64,000 nucleotides of DNA from Pseudoalteromonas sp. Scap06 (GTDB lineage: Bacteria > Pseudomonadota > Gammaproteobacteria > Enterobacterales > Alteromonadaceae): positions 1,418,501 through 1,482,500 of the forward strand of contig NZ_CP041330.1 in assembly GCF_013394165.1 (NCBI RefSeq), read 5' to 3'. A model generated the notes under the pieces. That model was given only the letters and a program-made list of their open reading frames with translations, had not been told where the DNA came from and did no database searches. Both the position numbers and the translations under genes were made by a program. How positions within the stretch are numbered: position 1 is the stretch's first letter; each line of letters begins with the position of its first letter. Shown in pieces: positions 20,046 to 31,856 of this stretch.

Positions 20046-20750
20046 TTAAATAGCCACCCACTGGTCATTGAGCTGTTTTTGGGCGGGTAAAAACTGGGTT
20101 TTATACTTCATTTTGTCACATTCATCTATTTGATAGCCTAAATAAACAAACTGTTTGCGCTGCTGTTTAGCAAATTTAAGCTGCTGTAATATCATTACAG
20201 TGCCTAAACTAAAGTGTTCGTAGTCAGGGTCAAAAAATGTATAAATAGCCGAAATAGCGTTGTCCATACAATCAGTTACAGCAACGGCCACTAAGTTTTC
20301 TTGATCCCAAAGCTCTATAAAGGTGATGGTTAACCAGCTACAAAACAAAAAGCTTTGAAATTGTGATTTATCAGGTGGATACATAGAACCGTCTTGATGA
20401 CGTAAACTAATGTATTTACTGTAAAGTGGATAGTATTGTTCGCGTTCAACTTGAGAATATTTTACCTCAAAGCGGTTTTTTGCTTTGTTAAGTTTACGTT
20501 TTTGCGATTTTGTAGGGATAAACTCATCAGCTAAAACGCGCACAGAACTACACGCGCTGCAAATAGGGCAGTGCGGACGGTAAATTTGGTTACCACTGCG
20601 ACGAAAGCCCAATCCTAATAACGACTCAAACTTATTGCTGCTATAACAACTTGGATCGAGTATCACCAGCAGTTGCTCTTGGCGATCTGGCAAGTAACTG
20701 CATTCAAATGGTTGGCTTAGGCCTATACGAGCTGGAAGTTGTTCATTCAT
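20046..20750 (-). CDS. bpt: Aspartate/glutamate leucyltransferase (Bpt)
   Basis: A 234-residue protein of the arginyltransferase-fold family, which moves leucine from Leu-tRNA to N-terminal Asp or Glu and so creates a degron for ClpS. Family features are the CSYLPDRQEQ segment near the N-terminus, the cysteine cluster CPICSACSSVRV, and the YISLRHQDGSMY and YLGYQIDECDKM blocks. It overlaps aat by 8 bp, so the two transferases are translationally coupled. Confidence 0.95.
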   Translation of the reverse strand: MNEQLPARIGLSQPFECSYLPDRQEQLLVILDPSCYSSNKFESLLGLGFRRSGNQIYRPHCPICSACSSVRVLADEFIPTKSQKRKLNKAKNRFEVKYSQVEREQYYPLYSKYISLRHQDGSMYPPDKSQFQSFLFCSWLTITFIELWDQENLVAVAVTDCMDNAISAIYTFFDPDYEHFSLGTVMILQQLKFAKQQRKQFVYLGYQIDECDKMKYKTQFLPAQKQLNDQWVAI

Positions 20751-21459
20751 ATATCGCGATTAGCTCCTGTGGCTGCCACATACTGGCAGCTGGGGTGTAA
20801 CACTGTGCTTTATTAAGTTTAGTTAAAAATTCTTCACGTGGAATCACGCTGGCACCTAACGACATTAAATAAGGATTTTCTAATTGGCAATCAATAAAAT
20901 GCGCATTATGGCGTTTAAGCCAATTAACCAGCGCCCACATAGCCAGTTTGGAGCAATTTGTTTGATGATGAAACATTGATTCACCACAAAAAACACCTGT
21001 TTGCATAATCCCATATAAGCCGCCTGCAAGCTCTCCCTCGCGCCATACCTCTAAACTATGGGCCAAGCCATTGTGATGGGCATTAATGTACGCCTGTTGC
21101 ATTTGCGGGGTTATCCAAGTGCCATCAGTATCAATGCGTTGATCGCGGCACGCTTCTATCACTTCTTCAAAGGCATGGTTAATAGTTACGGTGACCGGGT
21201 GCTTTTTTAAATGTTTTCGTAAGCTTTTACTAACATGAAAGTCATTAAGCTCAACAATACCGCGCTCACTCGGTGACCACCACATAATTGGCTCGTGTTC
21301 ACTAAACCACGGAAAAATACCAGATAAATAGGCATTTTTTAACCGCGTTACCGATAAACATCCACCAATGGCAAGCAAACCATCTGGATCATCTAATGCA
21401 TGGCTGGGATCAGGAAAAGCAAAGTGGCTTTGAGCGAGTTGATAAAGTTGTTTAGTCAT
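20743..21459 (-). CDS. aat: Leucyl/phenylalanyl-tRNA--protein transferase
   Basis: A 238-residue enzyme that adds Leu or Phe to proteins with N-terminal Lys or Arg, making them ClpS-ClpAP substrates. Recognised blocks are FPDPSHALDDPDGLLAIGG, GIFPWFSEHEPIMWWSPSER, GGLYGIMQTGVFCGESMFH and FIDCQLENPYLMSLGA. It is the first gene of the aat-bpt-infA run. Confidence 0.97.
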   Translation of the reverse strand: MTKQLYQLAQSHFAFPDPSHALDDPDGLLAIGGCLSVTRLKNAYLSGIFPWFSEHEPIMWWSPSERGIVELNDFHVSKSLRKHLKKHPVTVTINHAFEEVIEACRDQRIDTDGTWITPQMQQAYINAHHNGLAHSLEVWREGELAGGLYGIMQTGVFCGESMFHHQTNCSKLAMWALVNWLKRHNAHFIDCQLENPYLMSLGASVIPREEFLTKLNKAQCYTPAASMWQPQELIAIYE

Positions 21460-21589
21460 AACACCGATTGAATAACTGCATGGTCAAGACAAAGTGTAAC
21501 CTGTTGCTTTAAAATCACAAACCACAAATTATTGTGTTCTCTATAGGGTTGAGCAGGGCTTAAATTGCTGTTAGGTAAATTTTAGGCAT

Positions 21590-21615
21590 AAAAAAGCGCG
21601 TTAAAAAACGCGCTT
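21590..21615 (-). terminator. acnB terminator
   Basis: On the minus strand AAGCGCG and CGCGCTT form a stem followed by a T-tract, 24 bp past the acnB stop. Confidence 0.82.
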
Positions 21616-21638
21616 AATTAAATGGTAAACTAATCGAA

Positions 21639-24452
21639 TTAGCTAACCACTTTTACTGGTACAGCTTCACCTGCGTTGAACTTAGTTGTCATTGCTTCTT
21701 CAACAGGTGTAAACGATGTAAGGTCAATACCTTCAACCGCAGACTTATACTCTTCCATAGTCGGGAAACGACCAAGAACAGAAGATAGAACTACAACTGG
21801 CGTAGAACCTAGTAGTGATTCACCTTTTTTCTCAGATGTATCGGCTACTACACGGCCTTGGAAAAGACGTGTTGATGTTGCGATAACAGTATCACCTGGT
21901 TCTGCTTTTTCTTGGTTACCCATACATAGGTTACAACCAGGGCGTTCTAGGTATAAGATATTTTCATACTTAGTACGTGCAGCCGTTTTTGGTTTTGCAT
22001 CGTCAAATTCAAAACCTGCGTATTTAGCAAGAATATCCCAATCGCCTTCCGCTTTAAGCTCATCAACAATGTTGTATGTTGGTGGCGCAACAACCAATGG
22101 CGCTTTGAATGAGATAGAACCGTTTTTCTTCTCAAGGTTACGTAGCATGTGAGCAATAATTTTCATATCGCCTTTGTGAACCATACACGAACCAACAAAA
22201 CCTAAATCAACAGGCTTGTCGTTGTAAAAAGAAACAGGGCGGATCACATCGTGAGTATAACGCTTAGAAACATCATCGTTATTAACGTCTGGATCGGCAA
22301 TCATTGGCTCAACGATTTGGTCTAAATCAACCACAACTTCTGCATGGTATTTAGCGTTGTCGTCTGGAGAAAGTGCTGGCTCTTCACCAGATTGAATACC
22401 TGCAATACGCTTGTCGGCTAAATCGATTAGACCTTGTAGCGTTTGTGCTTCGTTTTCCATACCTTTGTTGATCATGATTTGGATACGTGACTTAGCAAGT
22501 TCAATTGACTTAATTAACGTTTCATCATTTGAAATACAGATTGACGCTTTCGCTTTCATTTCTGCAGTCCAGTCAGTGAAGGTAAAAGCTTGGTCAGCCA
22601 TTAGGGTACCAATATGAACTTCAATGATACGACCTTGGAATACGTTTTCGCCGCCAAATTGCTTAAGCATTTGCGCTTGCGTTGCATGTACAACATCGCG
22701 GAAATCCATATGCTTAGCCATTTTGCCTTTAAACGTTACTTTAACTGAATCAGGAATCGGCATCGCAGATTCACCGGTTGCAAGTGCAACAGCAACAGTA
22801 CCTGAATCGGCACCAAAGGCAACGCCTTTAGACATACGTGTATGCGAGTCACCACCAATGATGATAGCGCGATCATCAATTGTAATGTCGTTCAATACTT
22901 TGTGAATAACGTCAGTCATTGCATGGTAAACGCCTTTCGGGTCACGTGCAGTGATCAAACCAAACTTATTCATAAACGCCATTAGTTTAGGAATGTTTGC
23001 TTGTGCTTTGCTATCCCATACTGATGCTGTATGACAACCAGATTGATAGGCACCATCAACAAGAGGAGAAATCGTTGAAGCAGCCATTGCTTCTAATTCT
23101 TGTGCAGTCATTGGACCGGTTGTATCTTGCGAACCAACGATGTTCACTTTAACACGAACATTTGAGCCAGCGTGAAGTGGCGTATCTGATAGTACACCTA
23201 CCGCGTTACGGTTAAAGATTTTTTCAACCGCTGTTAAGCCTTGGCCTTCGTGTGAAATTTCTTTTGAAGGTGCATAAACAAGCGGCGTTTCAATGCCAAG
23301 AGTTTCAGCAGCAAACGTTTGTAGTTTTTTACCGAATACAACTGCGTAAGAACCGCCAGCTCTCATGAATTCAACTTTTTGCGGTGTGAATGCTGATGAA
23401 ATATCAACAAGCTCTTTATCACCGTTATAAAGCTTCTTCTCTTTAGTATTGATTGTTAGCACAGTACCAGTAGCAACAGAGTAGGCTTCTTCAAGCACAG
23501 CGTCACCATTTGCATCAGTTACTGTATTGCCGTCTGCATCTACTTTTTTAACCCAGTTTTTAAGGTCAAGACCAATACCGCCAGTTACATCAACCGTTGT
23601 TAAGAAGATTGGTGCAATACCGTTAGTACCTGCAACAACAGGTGCAATGTTGATGAAAGGAACGTATGGACTTGCTTGTTTACCAGCCCAAAGTGCTACG
23701 TTATTCACACCAGACATACGTGATGAACCAACGCCCATGGTGCCTTTTTCAGCAATAAGCATTACTTTAGCGTTAGGGTGTTTCTTTTGAAGGGCAACAA
23801 TTTCTTGTTGTGCTTCTTCAGTGATCATGCACTTACCGTGTAATTCACGGTCAGCACGTGAGTGTGCTTGGTTACCTGGAGAAAGTAAATCAGTTGAAAT
23901 GTCGCCTTCACCAGCAATGTAAGTTACTACTTCGATTTTTTCTTCGATGTCAGGTAATTTTGTAAAGAATTCAGCTTTTGAGAAGCTCTCTAGTAATTCT
24001 TTAGCAATTGGGTTACCTGCTTCGTAGGCCGCTTTAATGCGCTCCATATCTGCATCGTATAAGAATACCTGAGTTTTCAGTACTTCTGCAGCTTGTGCTG
24101 CGATTTTTGCGTCATCAGCAAAGGCTAAATCAATTAGCATTTCAATCGATGGGCCGCCTTTCATGTGTGAAAGTAGTTCGAATGCAAATTCTGGAGTGAT
24201 CTCTGCAACGTGCTCTTCACCTAAAATGATTTCTTTTAGAAACTGTGCTTTAACGCCCGCAGCACTGGTTGTTCCAGGTAAAGTATTAAAAATAAAGAAA
24301 TGCAGTGAATCTTTACGGTGCTCGTTATTAGTATCTTTAATTTGATTAATTATTTCTGATACTAGTTCAGCGCTATCGATTGGTTGTGGGCTTAATCCAA
24401 GCTCCGTTTTACGGGTTTGGATTTCTTCCATATATTTTGTATACAAACTCAT
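21639..24452 (-). CDS. acnB: Aconitate hydratase B-type (extended variant)
   Basis: A 937-residue AcnB-family aconitase, which interconverts citrate and isocitrate and often also acts on 2-methylisocitrate. It has the AcnB order: an N-terminal HEAT-like domain (1-150), then the swivel domain and the catalytic [4Fe-4S] domains. Cluster cysteines are visible in VGSCMVHKGDM and RPGCNLCMGNQ. It is about 70 residues longer than E. coli AcnB, part of the excess being an insertion with KKVDADGNTVTDANGDAVLEE near residues 290-315. Ribosome binding site GAGAG; monocistronic. The exact substrate range is not readable from sequence. Confidence 0.9.
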   Translation of the reverse strand: MSLYTKYMEEIQTRKTELGLSPQPIDSAELVSEIINQIKDTNNEHRKDSLHFFIFNTLPGTTSAAGVKAQFLKEIILGEEHVAEITPEFAFELLSHMKGGPSIEMLIDLAFADDAKIAAQAAEVLKTQVFLYDADMERIKAAYEAGNPIAKELLESFSKAEFFTKLPDIEEKIEVVTYIAGEGDISTDLLSPGNQAHSRADRELHGKCMITEEAQQEIVALQKKHPNAKVMLIAEKGTMGVGSSRMSGVNNVALWAGKQASPYVPFINIAPVVAGTNGIAPIFLTTVDVTGGIGLDLKNWVKKVDADGNTVTDANGDAVLEEAYSVATGTVLTINTKEKKLYNGDKELVDISSAFTPQKVEFMRAGGSYAVVFGKKLQTFAAETLGIETPLVYAPSKEISHEGQGLTAVEKIFNRNAVGVLSDTPLHAGSNVRVKVNIVGSQDTTGPMTAQELEAMAASTISPLVDGAYQSGCHTASVWDSKAQANIPKLMAFMNKFGLITARDPKGVYHAMTDVIHKVLNDITIDDRAIIIGGDSHTRMSKGVAFGADSGTVAVALATGESAMPIPDSVKVTFKGKMAKHMDFRDVVHATQAQMLKQFGGENVFQGRIIEVHIGTLMADQAFTFTDWTAEMKAKASICISNDETLIKSIELAKSRIQIMINKGMENEAQTLQGLIDLADKRIAGIQSGEEPALSPDDNAKYHAEVVVDLDQIVEPMIADPDVNNDDVSKRYTHDVIRPVSFYNDKPVDLGFVGSCMVHKGDMKIIAHMLRNLEKKNGSISFKAPLVVAPPTYNIVDELKAEGDWDILAKYAGFEFDDAKPKTAARTKYENILYLERPGCNLCMGNQEKAEPGDTVIATSTRLFQGRVVADTSEKKGESLLGSTPVVVLSSVLGRFPTMEEYKSAVEGIDLTSFTPVEEAMTTKFNAGEAVPVKVVS

Positions 24453-24713
24453 AGAAAACTCTCGGTAATTTACTTGATATGAAGTTAAGCATTTTAACTG
24501 ATTTTACAGTTTCTAGTAATGCCTAAATGAATAAAGCTTTTATTCCTGACGATAATTATAGCTAGTTTTACTTATATAATTTGACGGTATTTGTTGCTCA
24601 CCCTTAGATCCTATCGTACCTGAGCCATTAATTGTATAAATAAGACTAATTTCAACTATAAGCCTAGTGAATGTTGGTGCGGGTACAATTATCTCGGGCG
24701 TAATAATTGGGCA
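24453..24713. other. acnB upstream spacer
   Basis: AT-rich spacer between the trxB terminator and acnB. It should contain the acnB promoter; no gene, repeat or clear operator was seen. Confidence 0.35.
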
Positions 24714-24738
24714 CAAAAAAGGGCTGAAAATTCAGCCC
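24714..24738 (-). terminator. trxB terminator
   Basis: On the minus strand GGGCTGAA-TT-TTCAGCCC is followed by six T residues, 20 bp after the trxB stop. Confidence 0.85.
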
Positions 24739-24758
24739 CAAAAGTATGCTATGTATGC

Positions 24759-25718
<960 letters not shown>

Positions 25719-25985
25719 CTAAACGTTTAATACGGTTTTAATGCGCCCGATTCTAAGAAAAACAAGCAGGAAGTAAATAAAAGATGAGATTATTTTTTTT
25801 CGCAAATTCGGAAGCTGTTCATTAATGTGTACTAGCAAATGACTTACAAGCAGTGCTCGACTAATAAATAGACTGTTAGCCAATAAAACGACGTTAATTC
25901 ATGACCAGCCTGATTTTTTTTGTTATCTTTTAACTAATTTTGATTTGTCACTGCTTAATTATGTGACCTAAGTGAATAGGCAACT

Positions 25986-27311
25986 ATGTTATTTTGGCAA
26001 GAGAAACCCGCATTTGGGTTGACTTCAAAAGACGTTAACGTCTTAACCAATGCGCAAGAATACCGTACGCAATTGTTAGATTTAATTGCCAACGCAAAAA
26101 AACGAATTTATATCACCACACTTTACTTACAAGATGATGAAGCGGGTCGTGAAATATTAGCCGCACTACACAGTGCATCGTTAGCTAACCCTTCGCTTGA
26201 AATAAAAGTATTGGTTGATTTTCATCGCGCACAGCGTGGTTTAATTGGTGCAGAAAAGTCAGAGGGCAATGCAAGCTTATATTGCGACAGCTTAGAGAAG
26301 TTTAATTCAAACGTTCAAGTGTATGGTGTTCCCGTAAAGGCAAAAGAACTGTTTGGGGTATTGCATTTAAAAGGCTTTGTTATAGACGACACATTGCTAT
26401 ATAGCGGTGCCAGTTTAAATAATGTGTATTTGCAATATAGCGACCGATACCGACTTGATCGATACTTTTTAGTCTCGCAAAGCGAGTTATGTGACTCAGT
26501 AGTCGATTTTATCGAATCAACCTTATTGAGCTCTGAAGCGGTTCCAAGAATTGATCAACGACCGCTTAAACGCATGGCTGACTTTAAACTTGAACAAAAG
26601 CAACTTATGCGTGAGCTTAAATCGGCAAGCTATAAAAGTGCGCAACAATTGAATACTCATGCAATGGGCATTCGTTTGTTTTTGGGTTTAGGCCGTCGTA
26701 ATAACGAACTTAATCGCTTAATCAAAGCGCTGTTTGATACTACCGAGCAAGAGTTGGTGTTATACACGCCGTATTTTAATTTTCCGGCTCCTTTAATGCG
26801 CTCTTTGCGTCGCTTATTAAAGCAAGGTAAACAAGTCACTATTGTGGTGGGCGATAAAACCGCAAACGATTTTTATCTGCCACCTAGTGAGCCGTTTAGT
26901 AAAATTGGTGCATTACCGTATTTATACGAAACTATTTTGCATAAATTTGTAAAATCGCAAAAACGCCACATAGATAATGGCAACTTAAACGTTTACCTGT
27001 GGAAACACGAGAGTAACTCGTTTCATTTAAAAGGGATTTGTTGTGACCGTAAAGTGCATTTACTTAGCGGGCATAATTTAAATCCGCGTGCATGGGGGCT
27101 AGATATCGAAAATGGTATTCTGATAGAAGACCCTGAGCAAACGATAATGCGCGACATTGATAATGAACGCCAAGAAATTTTAAAGCATTGTCGTCGTTTA
27201 ACCGGTCCAGATGATTTAGAAACCATGAGCGATTACCCGCAGCCAGTGAAAAAGCTACTTGGTCAAGCTAAGCGCGTAAAAGTCGACTTTATTATTAAAC
27301 GATTTATATAA
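25986..27311 (+). CDS. pssA: CDP-diacylglycerol--serine O-phosphatidyltransferase
   Basis: A 441-residue phosphatidylserine synthase of the phospholipase D superfamily, which makes phosphatidylserine on the way to phosphatidylethanolamine. Two HxKx4D motifs are seen: H127-L-K129 in VLHLKGFVIDD and the second in FHLKGICCDRK. Length and motif spacing match E. coli PssA (about 450 residues). It acts at the membrane surface without membrane segments. It is monocistronic with its own terminator. Confidence 0.95.
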   Translation: MLFWQEKPAFGLTSKDVNVLTNAQEYRTQLLDLIANAKKRIYITTLYLQDDEAGREILAALHSASLANPSLEIKVLVDFHRAQRGLIGAEKSEGNASLYCDSLEKFNSNVQVYGVPVKAKELFGVLHLKGFVIDDTLLYSGASLNNVYLQYSDRYRLDRYFLVSQSELCDSVVDFIESTLLSSEAVPRIDQRPLKRMADFKLEQKQLMRELKSASYKSAQQLNTHAMGIRLFLGLGRRNNELNRLIKALFDTTEQELVLYTPYFNFPAPLMRSLRRLLKQGKQVTIVVGDKTANDFYLPPSEPFSKIGALPYLYETILHKFVKSQKRHIDNGNLNVYLWKHESNSFHLKGICCDRKVHLLSGHNLNPRAWGLDIENGILIEDPEQTIMRDIDNERQEILKHCRRLTGPDDLETMSDYPQPVKKLLGQAKRVKVDFIIKRFI

Positions 27312-27351
27312 CATTTGGGTCTGTTGACCGCAGACTCTAAGATTTAGACAC

Positions 27352-27380
27352 AAAAAAAGCAGCTAATTAGCTGCTTTTTT
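27352..27380. terminator. Bidirectional terminator between pssA and ald
   Basis: The perfect palindrome AGCAGCTAATTAGCTGCT is flanked by A- and T-tracts, so it can end both convergent genes. Confidence 0.88.
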
Positions 27381-27429
27381 AATGCTTATACCTAAATGAT
27401 GGCTTAGGTATAAGCGGTAACAATAATAG

Positions 27430-28551
27430 TTACGCGTTTTCTACTGCAGTGCGTGGGTCAACATATTCCATGTTGAACGCTTCAGCTACTTCTTTGTAAG
27501 TTACTTGGCCTTTAAGTACGTTTAAGCCTTTTAAGAAGTGAGCGTCATCTAGTAGTGCCTTTTTGTAACCTTTGTTTGCAAGGTTAATGATAAACGGTAA
27601 TGTTGCATTGTTAAGTGCAAACGTAGATGTACGTGGAACAGCACCTGGCATGTTAGCAACACAGTAGTGAACAACTTCATCAACGATGAAAGTAGGATCA
27701 GCGTGCGTAGTTGCTTTAGACGTAGCAATACAACCACCTTGGTCGATTGCAACGTCAACAATTGCAGCGCCAGGCTTCATTGCTTTAATGTGTTCAGCAG
27801 TTACTAGTTTAGGTGCAGCAGCACCTGGGATAAGTACACCACCAATTACTAGGTCAGCTTCAAGTACGTGCTTCTCAAGCGCATCAGCTGTTGAGTAAAT
27901 AGCTTTAACTTTGTTACCAAACTGTGCGTCTAGTGCACGTAATACGTCGATGTTACGGTCAAGTACAACAACCTCAGCACCTAAGCCAACGGCCATTTGT
28001 GCAGCGCTACGACCAACCATGCCGCCGCCAATAACAACTACTTTAGCTGGCTCAACACCGGGTACACCACCTAGTAACATACCACGACCGTGGTTAGCTT
28101 TTTCTAGCGCTTGTGCACCTGCTTGAATAGACATACGACCAGCAACTTCACTCATTGGCGCTAAAAGTGGTAAACCACCGCGTGAATCAGTTACTGTTTC
28201 ATACGCAATACAGATTGCTTTACTTTTAACAAGGTCTTCAGTTTGTGGAAGATCCGGTGCAAGGTGAAGGTAAGTGAAAAGAATTTGGTCTTCACGTAAC
28301 ATTGCACGCTCAACAGCTTGAGGCTCTTTTACCTTGATGATCATTTCTGCTTTTGCAAAAACGTCAGCAGCTGTTTCTAAAATTTCAGCGCCTGCTTGAA
28401 CATAATCATCATTTGTAAAACCAATGCCCATACCAGCATTCGTTTCAACAATCACTTGGTGGCCGTGATTTACAAGTTCGCGAACACTCGCAGGAACCAT
28501 ACCTACACGGTACTCGTGGTTTTTAATTTCTTTAGGTACACCAATAATCAT
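27430..28551 (-). CDS. ald: Alanine dehydrogenase
   Basis: A 373-residue NAD-dependent enzyme that deaminates L-alanine to pyruvate and ammonia reversibly. Family signatures are [18 protein letters not shown] at the N-terminus, the active-site region around VKEPQ and HLAPD, and the Rossmann motif [14 protein letters not shown]. It is divergently transcribed from an Lrp gene 139 bp away, and Lrp-type control of ald is well known, so regulation by this neighbour is likely. Confidence 0.96.
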   Translation of the reverse strand: MIIGVPKEIKNHEYRVGMVPASVRELVNHGHQVIVETNAGMGIGFTNDDYVQAGAEILETAADVFAKAEMIIKVKEPQAVERAMLREDQILFTYLHLAPDLPQTEDLVKSKAICIAYETVTDSRGGLPLLAPMSEVAGRMSIQAGAQALEKANHGRGMLLGGVPGVEPAKVVVIGGGMVGRSAAQMAVGLGAEVVVLDRNIDVLRALDAQFGNKVKAIYSTADALEKHVLEADLVIGGVLIPGAAAPKLVTAEHIKAMKPGAAIVDVAIDQGGCIATSKATTHADPTFIVDEVVHYCVANMPGAVPRTSTFALNNATLPFIINLANKGYKKALLDDAHFLKGLNVLKGQVTYKEVAEAFNMEYVDPRTAVENA

Positions 28552-28690
28552 AATTTTGCCTTGTTAGAACGGGATAAAAATTTTCCACTATTATATTCAT
28601 GCCAGGGTAGTGTGTCTCACCTTTTTTTAAGCCCTTTGTAGTGTTAGTATCTGTAAAATTAATTTTATTAGAATAAAAAACTAAAAAGCC

Positions 28691-29170
28691 ATGCATAACT
28701 TATTAGACCGTATTGATCGCAAAATTTTAGTCGAATTACAACTTGATGGCCGCCTGTCAAATGTTGAACTGGCCCGACGAGTTGGCCTAAGCGCCACGCC
28801 CTGTCTAGAGCGAGTGAAAAAGCTAGAGCGAGAAGGGTATATTTTAGGCTATAAAGCCGTGGTTGATCCTGCCAAGCTTGGTCAAGGGCTTTCTGTGTAT
28901 GTGGAAGTAACCATTACCAAAACATCGCCCGACGTGTTTGAAGAGTTCAGTGCTGCTGTTAGAAAGCACGAAGAAATTATAGAATGTCATTTGGTTTCTG
29001 GTAATTTCGACTTTTTATTAAAAACCCGGGTTAACGATATGTCAGAATACCGAGGGGTACTTGGTGATATATTATTAAAGCTGCCCAATGTGAGTGAAAG
29101 TCGTACCTACGTAGTAATGGAAGAAGTAAAAGGTGAAGAAGGCGTTGTTATTCGTCCTTTTGTTGCTTAA
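28691..29170 (+). CDS. lrp: Leucine-responsive regulatory protein
   Basis: A 159-residue Lrp/AsnC transcription factor closely matching E. coli Lrp (LDRIDRKILVELQLDGRLSN, ECHLVSGNFDFLLKTRV, SRTYVVMEEVK). The helix-turn-helix lies at about residues 20-55 and the RAM ligand-binding domain at 70-150. It is divergent from ald and upstream of ftsK, as in enteric bacteria. It senses amino acids, chiefly leucine or alanine. Confidence 0.95.
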   Translation: MHNLLDRIDRKILVELQLDGRLSNVELARRVGLSATPCLERVKKLEREGYILGYKAVVDPAKLGQGLSVYVEVTITKTSPDVFEEFSAAVRKHEEIIECHLVSGNFDFLLKTRVNDMSEYRGVLGDILLKLPNVSESRTYVVMEEVKGEEGVVIRPFVA

Positions 29171-29366
29171 TGATAAAGTAACAGCCTTTAATATACTTTT
29201 ATCGTTGCAGCCAACTTTGCTTTTTTAATGAGTGTACGACTAAATAATAAAAACTTGTTCATAATCAGGCCATCATGGTTAAGATAAAGTGCATCAAAAT
29301 ACATTTCCTGCTAAGGTATTCTATTGCCAAGTGAGTGTAAAAAATAATAATGAGGGATAGGTAATT

Positions 29367-31856
29367 ATGCGCCTAAACGGTGTACAAAGACTATTAGAAA
29401 CGGGGCTCATCGTCAGCACCTTTGCAGCGGTATTTATTTTATGTGCTTTAATTAGTTTTCATCCTGCCGATCCTGCTTGGTCGCAAACGGGTGAGTTTAC
29501 CAATGTACAAAATATCACAGGTACGGCGGGCGCGTGGGTGGCCGACATTTTACTTCTTACCTTTGGTTGGCTTGCCTATTTTGTGCCAGCGGCTATTCAG
29601 CTGCTTGGCTATTTAGTGTTTAAGCAGCCACACCGTATTTTGCAACTCGATTACACCACACTTGGATTACGTATTATTGGCTTTGCGCTGTTTATTACCT
29701 CAGCCACCGCTATCAGCAGTATTAATTTTGACGATATTTATAATTTTTCATCCGGTGGGGTAGTGGGCGATGTGATTGCATCGGCGATGATGCCTGCGTT
29801 TAATTTTACCGGTACCTCTATTTTACTGCTGTGTTTCTTTTTTGCAGGATTAACCCTATTAACGGGTGTTTCGTGGGTACAATTTGTTGATTACTTGGGT
29901 GATTTAATTGTTAGGTTATACCGCTTTTTGGTTACCTATGCTCGCGGTTGGATGCAACGCGAACGCATTGCAGGTAAAGTTCAAGACGAGCAACCCGATG
30001 CCTATTTTGAAGATGACACACGCCAACAAGAACCTGAGCTTGCTAATAAAACAGCAGACAAACCAAAAGCACTCGACAAACCAACAACTAAAGTAAACGC
30101 GCCGCAAGACGACGAGTTTATGCCGTTTGACGAGCTTGACCAAATACTCGATCAAGAAATTAGCTTTAGCGCCATAGACGATGAACCTATGGACACAGAG
30201 GCAGCACTTAATGCGCTTGATCAAAGCCCAGTGGTTGAACCTGAAAAACCAGCTACAACAGTGGTTTCACCAGCAAGGCCAATTAACAAGCCAAAATCAG
30301 GGTTTCAACCGCCGCCAACTGCCAAAGAGAAGTTTGAGCAATTATTAGAGCAAGAGCCACCTCCGGGGCCATTGCCATCATTAGATTTACTCGACAGACC
30401 CGACAAAGCAAAAAATCCAATTTCGCAAGAAGAGCTTGATAGTGTATCGCGCCTTGTAGAAACAAAACTACTCGATTTTAACGTGCAAGCAACCGTGGTT
30501 GGAGTTTACCCTGGGCCTGTTGTTACCCGTTTTGAGCTTGATTTAGCACCGGGTATTAAGGTGTCTAAAATTACTGGGCTGTCAAAAGATTTAGCGCGCT
30601 CGCTATCGGCAATTAGTGTGCGAGTGGTTGAAGTTATTCCGGGTAAAACCTATATCGGTATTGAGCTGCCTAATAAATACCGTGAAATTGTACGTTTATC
30701 AGAAGTCATAAACGCACCTAAGTTTGAGCAAAACCCATCGCCATTAACCATGGTGCTTGGTAAAGATATTGCAGGGCAACCTGTGTGTGCTGACCTAGGT
30801 AAAATGCCACATTTATTAGTTGCCGGTACAACGGGTTCAGGTAAGTCAGTGGGCGTTAATGTAATGATATTAAGCTTACTGTATAAATCGGGCCCAGAAG
30901 ATGTTCGTATGATCATGATTGACCCGAAAATGCTTGAGCTTTCTGTTTACGAAGGTATTCCGCATTTATTGTGTGAAGTTGTGACCGACATGAAAGAAGC
31001 CGCTAACGCGCTGCGTTGGTGTGTAGGTGAAATGGAACGCCGCTATAAGCTGATGTCGGCTTTAGGTGTACGTAACTTAAAAGGTTACAACCAAAAAGTA
31101 ATGGAAGCTAAAGAAGCGGGCTACCCAATAATGGATCCATTATTTAAAGACACCGACGGCATGAAAGACGGCCCTGATGAACTGGACAAATTACCTAGCA
31201 TAGTGGTGGTTATTGACGAATTTGCCGACATGATGATGATTGTAGGTAAAAAAGTTGAAGAGTTAATTGCCCGTATAGCGCAAAAAGCGCGTGCTGCGGG
31301 TATTCATTTAATTTTGGCAACACAGCGTCCGTCGGTTGATGTAATAACCGGTTTAATTAAAGCGAACATACCTACACGTATGGCGTTTCAGGTATCAAGT
31401 AAAATAGATTCGCGCACCATACTGGATCAACAAGGCGCAGAAAACTTATTAGGCATGGGTGACATGCTTTATTTACCGCCAGGCACCAGTGTGCCAGAGC
31501 GTGTGCATGGCGCGTTTGTAGACGACCATGAAGTACATGCCGTGGTAAACGATTGGAAAGCCCGTGCTAAACCAAATTACATAGACGAAATTTTAAATGG
31601 CGATGCCACTGAAGATATTTTATTACCAGGGGAAGCCAGCGAGAATGGCGATGAAGAGTCAGATCCGTTATACGACGAAGCGGTCGCCTTTGTAATAGAA
31701 ACCGGAAAAGTATCGGTATCATCAGTGCAACGTAAATTACGTGTAGGCTATAACCGTGCTGCACGTTTAGTAGAACAAATGGAAACATCAGGTATCGTGA
31801 GTGCACCAGGACATAACGGCGCTCGCGATGTATTAGTACCTAATGGAGCAAATTAA
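29367..31856 (+). CDS. ftsK: DNA translocase FtsK
   Basis: An 829-residue cell-division protein that pumps DNA through the septum and activates XerCD recombination. It has about four N-terminal membrane segments (residues 15-180), a Pro/Glu-rich linker (about 200-330), the RecA-like motor with Walker [13 protein letters not shown] and Walker [12 protein letters not shown], and a C-terminal gamma domain reading KOPS ([20 protein letters not shown]). The linker is short compared with E. coli FtsK. Its stop overlaps the lolA start by one base. Confidence 0.97.
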   Translation: MRLNGVQRLLETGLIVSTFAAVFILCALISFHPADPAWSQTGEFTNVQNITGTAGAWVADILLLTFGWLAYFVPAAIQLLGYLVFKQPHRILQLDYTTLGLRIIGFALFITSATAISSINFDDIYNFSSGGVVGDVIASAMMPAFNFTGTSILLLCFFFAGLTLLTGVSWVQFVDYLGDLIVRLYRFLVTYARGWMQRERIAGKVQDEQPDAYFEDDTRQQEPELANKTADKPKALDKPTTKVNAPQDDEFMPFDELDQILDQEISFSAIDDEPMDTEAALNALDQSPVVEPEKPATTVVSPARPINKPKSGFQPPPTAKEKFEQLLEQEPPPGPLPSLDLLDRPDKAKNPISQEELDSVSRLVETKLLDFNVQATVVGVYPGPVVTRFELDLAPGIKVSKITGLSKDLARSLSAISVRVVEVIPGKTYIGIELPNKYREIVRLSEVINAPKFEQNPSPLTMVLGKDIAGQPVCADLGKMPHLLVAGTTGSGKSVGVNVMILSLLYKSGPEDVRMIMIDPKMLELSVYEGIPHLLCEVVTDMKEAANALRWCVGEMERRYKLMSALGVRNLKGYNQKVMEAKEAGYPIMDPLFKDTDGMKDGPDELDKLPSIVVVIDEFADMMMIVGKKVEELIARIAQKARAAGIHLILATQRPSVDVITGLIKANIPTRMAFQVSSKIDSRTILDQQGAENLLGMGDMLYLPPGTSVPERVHGAFVDDHEVHAVVNDWKARAKPNYIDEILNGDATEDILLPGEASENGDEESDPLYDEAVAFVIETGKVSVSSVQRKLRVGYNRAARLVEQMETSGIVSAPGHNGARDVLVPNGAN

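Noticed and set aside
21676-22905. Several plus-strand open frames across acnB
   Set aside because: All are antisense to a strongly conserved enzyme gene and reflect its codon bias.
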